Shown here: positions 1 through 10,600 of the stretch, piece by piece
Numbering within the stretch: position 1 is the stretch's first letter
How the letters are laid out: every line of letters begins with the position of its first letter
NCBI GenBank assembly: GCA_013076295.1
Contig: RQOL01000718.1
Span: 2,976,001 to 3,040,000 of the forward strand
Source: Sanderia malayensis
Lineage: Eukaryota > Cnidaria > Scyphozoa > Semaeostomeae > Pelagiidae
DNA: 64,000 bases
Reading direction: 5' to 3'
Position numbers and translations under genes: made by a program
The notes under the pieces: model-generated
Told to the model about the DNA's origin: nothing
What the model saw: only the letters and a program-made list of their open reading frames with translations
Databases searched by the model: none

Positions 1-3000
1 TTGGATATGGCGAAGGAAAGACGGAAAAGTGATTCGACGAATGATAGAAAGGTTTCGTCATTGGAAGCTTCAAGACGAGTCTCGTTTGATTTGCAACCCA
101 AAGAGAGACTGATAAAACGAGAGACGAGCGAAGAAAGCGAGGAATCCCCCAAGAAACAGGCAACACAGAAGAAGGTTGATTTTGATGATAAATTTTTCAA
201 GATTTATGCATTTGCACTTCACCTGTGGTTGTTTATTAATTAGTGTGGTTGGTTAATTTCAAGGTGCGAATCACGCCGACTCCGAAGACGTTAAAGCCGT
301 CAGGGTTGAAGAGTTTCTGCATTGTGTGCAACAAGCCGGCAATGAAAAGTGCTGTTTATTGCAGCAAAGATTGCATGGCAAGGTCAGCGCTGTACTTGAT
401 GTATAATATATTATGCAAAGTCACGCTTTTAATTGGTTAAATAGCATACTTCGTTATCCCACTGAATAACTAATTATATTCAGCTGGGTTTATGGGTATG
501 CTAGAGTGATATCCACGTTCTTGTTAGCATTGGTTAGAGTGGAGCTCATCCACTTGATTGCCAAAGTTTGATGGCAGAACCTGGTACAATGGGAGAAAAA
601 ATCTTCCTTTCTTTAACGGTAACGTAAAGTTTATAATGTGATTTTTCGTAAAACGAATTTTTATTGTGATTTTCTACTCCATAGCTATACAAAGGAATCA
701 CTACGACTGATATCTGAGAATAAATTGAAGCGCCTTGGCATGAAATCAGAGGTATGCTGCGCAGCACCATTGCTCTTTACACTAAAACATTTCCTAAAAG
801 TCATAGCTGCATTTACCTTGAATTATTTTACTGAATGTGTTTTATTGGATCCATTTAGAGTGGCAAAGGCAGTGCAGATAATTCGGTGGCATCAAAGATA
901 CCCGTTTTACCCGGGCATAACGACGATAGGATCACTGTGCTTGAAAGGTCAACTGGAAAAGTATTGGCAGGACTTATTGCGCCAACCAAAGCAAATATAT
1001 TCACATGGGTTGAAGAACATCCTACATTCGAAGTGTTCAGACCAGGTATGCGTAGAAGCTTTTGATGGTTTCTTGGAGGAACGTTGAAGAAAACTGGGCC
1101 ATTAATTTTTGAATGTTTTATTTTCAAAGTTGAAGGGACGTCTAAAAGATACTGTGTGTTTTTATTTTAGTTAACTCGAACAATTCATCTCAAAAGGATA
1201 AGAGAGATTTGACTGAAGTGATCAGAAGTAACGTAAAAAAATCTTTAAAGGAAACTATTTTAGCAAGGTGTGTTTACAAATTGAATGTATTAATTTGATG
1301 TCTTGTTGTTTTATGCTAGTCAGTATGATAATTGAGACTTTATAGAGGTACGTGATAATCTATTTGGATTTCAGGTGTAGAGATTACGAAATGGAAGTTA
1401 ACGTTGATGAAGTATCTAAAATATGCCATGCCATAGAAGAAGAAATTGTGAAAATGTTTGGTGACACAGGGCAGAAGTACAAGACCAAGTATCGAAGCCT
1501 GATTTTCAATTTGAAGGACCCAAAGAATAGGGTACGTTGAGGGGGTAATGTTGGGCGAATAGGGGAGTGTTAGTGAAATGCTTGGCTTTATTCGTTCTGA
1601 AACTGTTGTCTTTTTTTAGAATCTTTATAAGCAAGTGGTACAAGGAGATCTCTCTCCGTCTAAGCTTGTGCATATGACTCCGGAACAACTTGCGTCTGCC
1701 GAACTAGCGAGGTGGAGAGAGAAGGAAGCCAAACACGTAAGCTGTTTATGCAATTATCAATCGTGAATCCAGCGTAGCTATTGTCCATCTTCATCTATGT
1801 TGACGATATGAATGATTTCTTCTTTTTAGAATTTGGAAATGATTAAAAAGCGGGAGGAAGAGGAGGCAACGATGAGCAAACACGCTGTAAAGAAAACACA
1901 TAAGGTATTATTATACCAAGATTGCTTACAGTATGTAATCTAATTTATAGAGCCCCGGTGCTGTTAAGAACACTCTTTAGACATGGTTATTATTTACGAT
2001 TATATCCTTAATTCTTTCTTTATTTTGCCCAGGGTGAAGTCGAAATTCAAACTGAAGATGAGGATATGCGAAATCTTGAGGTGATTTTAAAAATAAAACG
2101 AGTTTATCCGTGTTTCGTAGGCCCTTTTACAGCCTGTGCTTGCAAATGCCTATACCATTGTTTATGAAGACCTTGAGCTATTAATTGATGCCATTTTGGG
2201 TCATTGTTTTGTAATAATCATATTTGAAGGGAAGATTCAAGGGTTGAGTGATGTTCGTTTGCTTTGCAGTCTCATATTGAAGTTCGAGAGGAACCAAAGG
2301 AAGACGAAACCGAGGCTGAGAACTCGGGCATTTCATTTGAAGACACCACAAGTCAGCACTCATCTCATTTGTTTGATTTGAATTGTAAAATATGCACTGG
2401 GAAACAATTGTCAGCCGGACAACAACCAATACTACCACATGTTTCCACTTCGGCGTAAGTCTAAAAAACCATTTACATATTACATTGACAACTTTATTGC
2501 GCATGGCTGCGGGGCATTATTTGTGTGAGACTTCTGTAGGATTGTGTCAGGTCTAACTGGGTGCGAACCCTAATTGGACTCGAACCCGGTTTGATTGTTC
2601 GCTAAGGTGATACCTTGCTTGGGCTAGTTTGATGTTTTGATTTATATCTGTTTATAGGATACAGACAGTTTCGGAAACCTCGGTGCCTTCACCTACAGAT
2701 TCACCGAGCGAAAATGATCTGAAAGAAAAGTAAATATTGAATTTGTTTTCCATTTCACAGCAGCTAATGAAACACTCACTCTTGAGTTTTCGTCTCTCTA
2801 TTTAATCAATTGAGTAATTGAAGATTGACTTGTTAATTGTTGTTATTTATAGCTCTCCTGATGTCGAAAGCATGAGCAAATCGCCTGTTAATATCCCGTT
2901 GCTCTCGAAAGAAAGATTTGATTCTGTTTGGAAAGGCTTTGTCTCAATGCAGGGCGTGGCTAAGTTTGCGACAAGCGCCTATCGTGTGTCTGGATCTTGT

Positions 3001-5622
3001 GAAAAGCTCATACAATTACTACCTGATACTATTCACATTTGTGGAAGGATCAGCCACGAACAAGTGTGGGATTATTTATTCCAACTCAAAGAAGCAAGCA
3101 GTTCAAAGGTACCTGATCTATCTATGTTCTCAGACTCTGAGCTTGGGTTTACAATTGGTTTCTGTCATTATTTTATATATTATGTTTCTTTTTGTTTAGG
3201 TTATAGACGTGTTGAGGTTTGAAATGGCTGCAGATGAAGAAAAGGCAGCCTATTGTTCTCTATATTCATATTTCTATACGAGGAAGAGAATTGGTGTGAT
3301 TGGAAATTGTTTCAGTGGAGTGAAGGATATGTACATAGTACCAATTGCTGCCCATGATCCAATTCCATCTGAACTGAAACCATTCGATGGTCCAGGTATT
3401 TATCGATTAATTTCTATATTTGTTGAACTATTTCTTTCCTTCTTCGTGCATTTATTATTTATTTCTTTTATCAATTAATTATTTTTGTGTTTATGATGTT
3501 ACAGGGCTGCCTGAGCCAAGGCCACACATGTTGATTGGTATCATCGTTAGAAAAAAATCAGCAGTGAACGTACCAAAGCGTTCTAAGACAAGCTATCACC
3601 ATTCATCTGAACCTGTGACAAAGAAATCGAAGAAGCATTCCAAGGAGAAACACCGAAAAGATGAGCGAAAACACGCGAAGAAATCTTTTGATTCTCCATA
3701 CGAGGATATCATCTTTGGCAAGCAGAAGCATGCAATTCGTGATGTCAAATATGTCCCATCGGAAACATCAAGCCCCTATACCCCAGATGCTCATACCCCC
3801 ACTCCCTCCACATCGACATCAACGTCTGTTGATACTAGTCTGGATGCAAAAGAAGATGCCAAGCTGAAGTTGGAGGAGAAATTGGAGAAACAGAAAGAAG
3901 AACTGCTCCGTCTGCAAGCAGAGGTATTTTAATTTTAATTTGTTATGTTATTTTATTATTAAAAACCCGTGTGTCTTTTGTTTGCTGAATAAGCCTATGC
4001 CATGTCATATGTTTAACCATTTTCAAGCAGCAATTGCATGTTGTCATATCAGTTAGGTCATTCTAGTTCTTTAAGAGCATGATAGATTGTTACAGAAATT
4101 GTTCATTTCAGATTCAGGCGAAGAGACAAGCAAAGCAAGGAGCTGACACGTTGTTGCCATCCAGGAGCACACCCATTGCTCTAACAACTGATTCATCAGT
4201 CGTAGCAACATCTGCTAGTGCTTTGCTTAGTCCAGCTACTGCAGTGGTTGTACCGACTTCATTGTATGGACAGAGTAACAGAGTGACGCAGTTACCTTCT
4301 ACTCAATCATCATCTTCTCTTGCTTCATCTTATTCTCTTGCAAGTGAGTCACAGGAAGACGAACCTTATGATCCTGAAAATGCGTTCTTCGACAAACCAA
4401 CTTCTGCTCAGTCCACTCCGGCAGCATATCGACCGAGTAGTACATCATATCAACCGATTAAAGACCCGAGCAAGTCATCCACTGGTATGGGTGTTGTCAA
4501 AGCAACTGACAAAGCAAGTGCGGACGATGAACCATACGATCCGCAAGATTCCGATGAACCGTACGATCCGGAGGATGCTATAGAATCCGATTTGAAGGAA
4601 CCTGATCCGGGCACCAACGATGCATCGAAACAATCAGCTGGTGATGAACCTTATGATCCGGAAGACGAATTCGTCATGGATTTAATTGAAGATATTTCAT
4701 TGCCAAATGAATTGAAGAAGATTGACAAACCAAATGTATGTTTGTAAATGCTTTCTCCATTGCAGCAACATCTTTTCTACATTTCAATATTTTCGTCGTT
4801 ATATTTCTAAAACTTGTCTTTGTTTAATATTTATGATCTACTAATCTTAAGTCTGCTTTTCATGTTATTGATTTTCGATTGCAGCTACCTTTTCCTTTGG
4901 AAATCTCGAAGAAAGAAGAGACGAAAATGCCAGAACTACCACCAATTCGTCTTCCAGAAAAACTTGATCGCAGAGCAGCTAATTTTCCATCGTTTATATC
5001 GAGTACCCTTGTTGATCCTCGTTCCAATGCCAGTCCCAGTCTTCAAGCAGCTACGTCACAGGGTCCATCGCCTGTTTCATCTACCGACAGTCCGGGCATC
5101 CGTGTTTCCGGTCAGTTATCAAGTCCGCCTAGTGCCCAAGAAACCGGACGGTCGGCGGCTGGGGCAAGAAAATCTTCTAGTGATTCAGGAATGAGGGAGA
5201 GCCCCAAGTCAGAGGCCACAGCCCCCAACAGAATTTCTCACAGCGATTCAAGGGATGTTTTTTATCAAAGCCCATACGAGAATTACTCGACTAGTTATCC
5301 GAGTGCACAGGACAGTTCTTATCATCGTCAATGGCAAGGGTCATATTCCACAGGTGAAGGTTCAGAGTACAGAGGACAGAGGTCAGGTTATGATCGATAT
5401 GGACCGGAGAGTCGAGAACGAGGCAGCGATTCGTGGAATCGAAGCTACCACTCGAGAGCGAATGATTATAAAAGCGATGGAAGTCGCCATGGAGACTATT
5501 CGAATTACACGAACGATAAGAGAGATGGATCATCGTCAAATCGTTCGTTTGATGACTTTAAGGGGTCGTCAGGAGGCACAGGAAGAGGACAAGATAGGGG
5601 GCGTGGTAGCCAATGGAGATAA
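1..5622 (+). CDS. PHF3/DIDO1-family transcription regulator with TFIIS-like and SPOC domains (5' partial)
   Basis: Sixteen exons are readable: 1-174, 264-382, 685-751, 859-1045, 1171-1267, 1375-1531, 1620-1736, 1830-1904, 2033-2080, 2270-2454, 2658-2729, 2853-3108, 3200-3395, 3505-3923, 4112-4735, 4885-5622. All have GT-AG ends and joining phases, giving 1,176 residues open at the left edge. In order: a Cys motif (CIVC ... YCSKDC) in exon 2; an 'LERSTGKVLAG ... APT ... W..EHPTFEV' block at about residues 142-180; a TFIIS central-like helical region (about 190-300); a SPOC domain (about 444-590); a Ser-rich linker; acidic motifs built on DEPYDPE (four copies, exon 15); and an R/G/S/Y-rich tail. 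In PHF3 and DIDO the SPOC domain binds the phosphorylated RNA polymerase II CTD and the TFIIS-like part contacts the polymerase; both are nuclear. A PHD finger, usual for the family, would lie upstream of the window. Which paralogue it matches best cannot be told by eye. Confidence 0.88.
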
Positions 5623-6682
5623 TCACCCCTGTCTGGTTTTAATATTTAGTTTAGATGTTTCTATTTTATTTGTAAGTAAGTGAATTGATTTTAGCACAAA
5701 GCTCGCATTTTTACCAGAGAATTACTTAGCATAGCGAGAAAACGCGAAATTGATTGGCGCGAATAGTGTCAATGATACCTAACTTATGTCCAAGTATTCT
5801 CTTGTCAATTACCCTGATACTTTTCTAATCAAATCAAATTTGCTATGAATTGATTATCATGGCCTAGACGACATCCTTGAATAACAAGGATTGCCTAAAC
5901 TGCCAGAAAAGTGCAAGTTGCTTGTGGGTTCGTTTCGTAGCAACGAGAGGTCATTGGAAGTGACGTCAGGCAAGGTAATTAGTTGTTGTTGCTGCTATCA
6001 TATTGCATTTGAATGGAAGTCAGTCGTGTGTCCAGCCAAATGGGAGAATTCCTAATATTGATTTCTTTGGTTTGAATCTTTAAATATCTGAAGTATAATA
6101 AGATATACACAATATTAGTGAACTGATATCAAAATAATTAAATATCTTTGAATTTGATACCTTTATAGTAGGACCAGTTAAGGTCTTATCATATAACTTT
6201 CCAGATCAATTGTTTGATTTATGAACTATTCTAGTAAGTTGATTACCCTAGGCTATCAATAGCAATTGGCTGACATTTTTCATTGTTATTATTCATTTTC
6301 GTTAACATTTTGGCTGCATAGTATAAGTATGCCAGTTAATGCGTATGGCATTATTTGTTAGTTATTTTGTTGCACCTTGCAAATGACATTGTATTGCATA
6401 CAACTCTATACCTGCGCCCGCCGACACTTCAAGATCACTGTCAGCAAATAATGCATTGCACATGCGCTTGAACGCCCCACTCTTTCATGCTAAGTTTCCG
6501 GACAATTAATTTCATGCAACTGGAAGAATTTTGATTTGATTTGGTACCGGATCTTCGCTTGGATCATGATCACTCAACCAGATAATCTGTATTTAACTTT
6601 GCCTTATGAAACCGGACGACGGTCGACGGATACCTGAGTTGTGTGTACTTTGTGGTGGTGGGGAGTTGTTAATGAACAGAAC
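5623..6682. other. Intergenic stretch, no gene seen
   Basis: About 1.06 kb of AT-rich sequence between the PHF3/DIDO-like stop and the SAM-protein start. It should contain the 3' UTR of the first gene and the promoter of the second. No long open frame, tandem array or recognised element is visible. A CRE-like palindrome TGACGTCA is present at 5961-5968. Confidence 0.6.
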
Positions 6683-8812
6683 ATGGCATCTACTGAAGTG
6701 AAGAAGAGAGATTACAACGTTATTGCTGGTGAAACACATACTATGGAAGCAAGTCGCGGAGATGCAATAACTGCCCAGCCATCCGCTACATCGGGAGTTG
6801 AAAATTATATCATCGACTTAGATGCACAACAAGTTGGAAGTAAGTGATTTTTCATTTGTATTTCCGCTCGATTTTTATCTTTCATGTGATCAGTTAATGA
6901 AGGCTTAGGCCCGTTTTTTGAGTCAACGCCCTTTTTTAAAAGCCAACCGATTTCAGCTTTTCAAGCTGAAAGGTTTCCCCCGCTCTGCCTGAAATTCATG
7001 TTTTCACAATTTGCATTTGTACATATTGTTGTAAAGCACTGGTAGCTGACCATTTTAGTTTTGTACAAATAAATGAAATTGCTGGTATTTGCTGGCCTAA
7101 AGGTCGCGTCTTGCAGATGAGATGACCCATGAAGTTTTGCAGAAGCCGCTCTTTACCATCATAAGTTAGCTTATAGACTGTTCGAGAATATGCATTTTAA
7201 GTAATTCAAACACGATATTTCCATATATTTTTAATTATCAAATCAGCGCTTGCAAAGCTATCGCAAAGCTTTTCTGAGTTCTAAGTTGGCCAGTTTTTAT
7301 TTCGCGTATAGTAAAATCTTCGTTCTCTCTGACGTTTTTATTTTTTACGCAAACCCTATTTTTCTTATAAGGATGGAGTCCAGAAGAAGTTATCAACAAT
7401 TTTGTGGAAAGAATTGGTCTTGGATACTTGAATGAAGTTTTTTTGGCAAATAAAATCACTGGTAGAGCCCTCATACTACTGAATGAGGTATGTATATTTT
7501 AATCAACAATTTTTGTTCATTATCTTTATTTATTCAGTATTTTTAAGTAACAAATTTCATGTTGGTCATTTTCAGGGTCACTTGAAAGAGATGGGCATTC
7601 AGGCAATTGGTGATCGAGTATACATGCTTGATATGATTACTCTGCTGAAAAAGAAAAAGAAGGAACTTGACACAAGTGCCACTTTATGGAGTGGGGAAAC
7701 CCCTGCACCTGGTTGTGGTAAGATAAATATATTCAATCAGCAGTTTTCTAGAACGAATACAATTGGTATGCAATAGGAGCTACCAGAAGATAGCATGAGA
7801 ATGTGTGAGCTACTAGAAGATAGCATGAGAATGTGTGAGCTGCTAGAAGATTGCACAAGGGTGTATGAGCTACTAGAAGATAGCATGAGGGTGTATGAAC
7901 TACTAGAAGGTAGCACAAAGGCATACGAGTTGTTAGAAGATAGCACAAGGGTGTATGAGCTACTAGAAGGTCACATGAGAATGTATGAGCTGCTAGAAGA
8001 TTGCATGAGGGTGTATGTGCTATTAGAAAATAGGACAAGGGTGTATGAGCTCCTTGAAGGTAGCGTGTATGTGCTGCTAGGAATGTTGTATATTTCTTTT
8101 GATAACATTTATATTTCATATTTTAGCATACAGCAAAGGAATCTGTCATTCAATTGGTCGTGCAATCTGTCCTTGTTGTGTCGACCGCACCTACTGGAAG
8201 GTCACACCTCAAGGTGTATTTTACAGAGAGGTGCCAGCATTCAGGAGATTCTATGGAACAGGTTAGTTCAGTGTCTGTTCTGAATTTAGTTTTTAAGCCT
8301 TGGGTTTGCCATTTCATGATTATTGTATCCTTTATCCTTCATCCTCAGTCATTATTTTTGATTTTATATAGTAAAGGACTATTGTTGACTAAAATCAACT
8401 AAGGGATGTTTCCAGTTTATTGTTAGAGTAACATGGCATGCTTTTATTAGGTGTTGGGATGATTGTTTACTTGATAGATTGTTTACTTGATAGATTGTTT
8501 ATTTGATAGATTGTTTACTTGATAGATTGTCTACTTGATTTTATACCATCTTTAATTGTTTTAGTGTCTACTGAGTACATGGACTTCAGATTCTTCAAAG
8601 ACTTGGAGCTCAAAGAAAGCTACCTGTGTTGTTGCTGTTTCAAGAGATATTCACTTGAAATGTTTGTTGAAGACAAGGATGCTAAGGCGACCTCAAAGGA
8701 TCCTGGTGCTGGGGAATTCGCTGCACCACACATTCTCCTTCATCCTGAGGCTGCCAAAGTTGAGCAAGTTGTACGTAATGCTTGGTCCCAAGCACGCTTG
8801 GTCGCTGACTAA
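6683..8812 (+). CDS. SAM-domain protein with Cys-rich, PH-like C-terminal half
   Basis: Five exons (6683-6839, 7372-7487, 7576-7717, 8127-8261, 8565-8812) join in phase to 265 residues. Residues about 53-120 are a clear SAM domain: a 'WSPEEV' start, 'IGLGYLNEVF', 'ITGRALILLNE', and 'GHLKEMGIQAIGDRVYML', running into a Lys-rich helix. SAM domains mediate protein self-association. The rest (about 135-265) has two cysteine clusters (CPCC; CCCC) and alternating strands such as 'TYWKVTPQGVFYREVP', ending in a helix 'AKVEQVVRNAW'. That order of strands and a final helix resembles a PH-like fold, but this is only an impression. ATG 6683 is the first Met in the open frame. I do not know a named orthologue. 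Intron 3 carries the 30-bp minisatellite described separately. Confidence 0.75.
7777..8085. repeat. 30-bp minisatellite, about ten copies, in an intron of the SAM gene
   Basis: Tandem units of 30 bp beginning GAGCTACTAGAAGATAGC, diverged at about 10-25% of positions, fill most of intron 3. The period is a multiple of three, so the array stays open in one forward frame (repeating decapeptide around YELLEDSTRV) and also on the reverse strand. A TAG precedes the array and its frame does not match the next exon, so it is not part of the SAM protein. Confidence 0.9.
8461..8540. repeat. 16-bp tandem repeat upstream of last SAM-gene exon
   Basis: Five near-identical copies of GATTGTTTACTTGATA sit in intron 4, ending about 25 bp before the acceptor of the last exon. 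The pyrimidine-poor units lie where the branch point would be expected. Confidence 0.85.
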
Positions 8813-10260
8813 GGTTTGAATTCAATGAATTTTTTATATGGTTATCTTCATAGTTACTTGCTACTAGTTATTGGGTTATCTCGATAGCTGGCTATTTTTT
8901 ATTTTAGTTAATTATATGTTATTTTCACTAAATACTAATCTTAAACAATGTTGATGCCTCAAAGTTAATATTATTGCACATTGCATTAGTTTGTAGCAGT
9001 AATAATAATCTTTATATCTTTGAGCATATTTATTTTCTCAGTAATAATCGACACTGACAGTGAGCATCAATCGATGTTTATTAATTTCCGTTATCTTAGT
9101 TTTCTATTCCAGAAACATTGATAAAAGTTTCCAGAATCTTGTCCTGCGCGTTATTCGAGAGATTTTCCGCGTTTCAATCGCGTGGCCACGCAGTGTAATT
9201 TGTTGCTCAGCGCATCGCGTTGTGTTTTTGTGTAGCAAACCCCAGGCGAGGCCAGGTACGCGGACAGGAGGCCAACACGAGAGCCCTCCAAGCGAGCCAG
9301 CTGCCAGCCAATCCAATCCAATCCAACGTTCATTTCAAATTTTTCAAGCGAGGAGGCAGCCGGGTGTAATGGAGTAGAGAAGTGAAGACGAAGAAGGCAA
9401 CTATTAATAAAAGATTTCAGATGGAAGCCAAGGTAATCGACTTAATATCTTACTTCAATCTTATTCTTCTTTGTTTTTACCGAGGTTCCACAATGTTTTT
9501 TATGAGAAATTCAGTATTTATGGGCTATATTTCGACTAAAAGATTAGGTCAAGTTGCTGCCTCATGAAATTGTTTGCCTTAGGCCTGATTTAAACCATCA
9601 TTCGAGCAATGTAATTGTTTTTACTTCGTGTTCAACTACATTTGCGCCTTTTTATCTTTATGTTTTATTGTTTCTCGCCATCTGTCATGTTTTTTGCACC
9701 AGAACATTTATTCGAAATATATTTACCCTTTGCTTTATTTTTGTCTCTTCCAAGGTATGAGGAAGACGGACGGAAAGTACAGCGAAGTGACGATCAAGAC
9801 GAAACAGTAAAACCAACAATGAAGGATTTCAGATGGAATTCAAGGTAATTAATTCAATGTCTGACTTTAATGTAATTTATCTTCGGCCTACGAATTTTTT
9901 CACTATATTTAGGGTTTCAATGATAATTTTAGTTATTTCTGGTAGACTGGTTGTTTTGTGCTAACTAAAACATTATTGATTTCTTGCGTTGTAGATTTAT
10001 CAAAGACTTTGAAGAATGAAGACATTTCTACACAAGCTCAACTCGTGGACAATTAATTATTATTATATTTACTTTTTCTATTCTTGTTTAATTTATTCCA
10101 ATTAAAGCCTAGGGATTGTGTCCTTCATTGTCTTGGGTTTAGGCGTAGGCTAAGCTTAACAAAATAGAGTACAATCAATAGGATTTGTTAAGGATTCTGC
10201 CATTTATTCTTAGGATAATTTCGTAAATAATAATTGTAATGGTGTAGTTAGTACATTAAA
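8813..10260. other. Gene-free stretch with duplicated exon-like modules
   Basis: No protein gene is supported. Around 9383-9431 and 9779-9845 two similar blocks occur, each a 'GAAGTGA.GA..AAGACGAA' start followed by GATTTCAGATGGAA and then an AAG|GTAAT donor-like end. A further acceptor-like site near 9993 leads to a short segment ending with ATTAAA near 10103. This could be a spliced non-coding transcript or the alternative 3' end of the SAM gene. TCCAA repeats occur at 9308-9326. Confidence 0.35.
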
Positions 10261-10458
10261 TAGGCTAGTGGGGAATTGGGTGGGTTAGCTGGGGTGGTTT
10301 ACACTGGGGGTGGGGGATACCATGGAAGGTATAGGGGCCAATATGGACCCTATATCTTTCATGGAAAATAGTCGTAGGGTGACCCTGCCCTGCGGCTGCT
10401 GGTTTGTCCCGGACGGTCTGTTTCGTAAAAGGTGGGAGGGAGTAATAATACACTAATA

Positions 10459-10600
10459 AGGATACGCTCACTTCTTCTGCCATTGCCAAGGTTGGTCCTT
10501 TGAGTGCTGCCAGAGTACCTTGCGTCATATGGTCTTCATGGAACTGGTGACCGATTCCCCAGACCACTTTGTTGACAGGTCCTTCCTTTGTTTACTCCAT
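10459..10600 (+). repeat. Left copy of an imperfect inverted repeat pair
   Basis: The sequence from AAGGATACGCTCACTTC onward to the 'catggaactggt' segment recurs, inverted, at about 12190-12309 with roughly 85% identity over some 90 bases. The copies translate to similar short peptides in one frame (DHxTQ ... EVSVS), so they may derive from a gene fragment or a mobile element. About 1.6 kb separates them. Confidence 0.6.

Noticed and set aside
2525..2650. tRNA-like segment on the reverse strand (GGGTTCGAGTCC B-box)
   Set aside because: A B-box and a weak A-box are present, but no cloverleaf with a paired acceptor stem could be built; it lies in an intron and is at best a decayed SINE.
10265..10567. 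100-residue reverse frame
   Set aside because: Low-complexity Pro/His-rich translation of a repeat copy; the inverted partner does not keep the frame.
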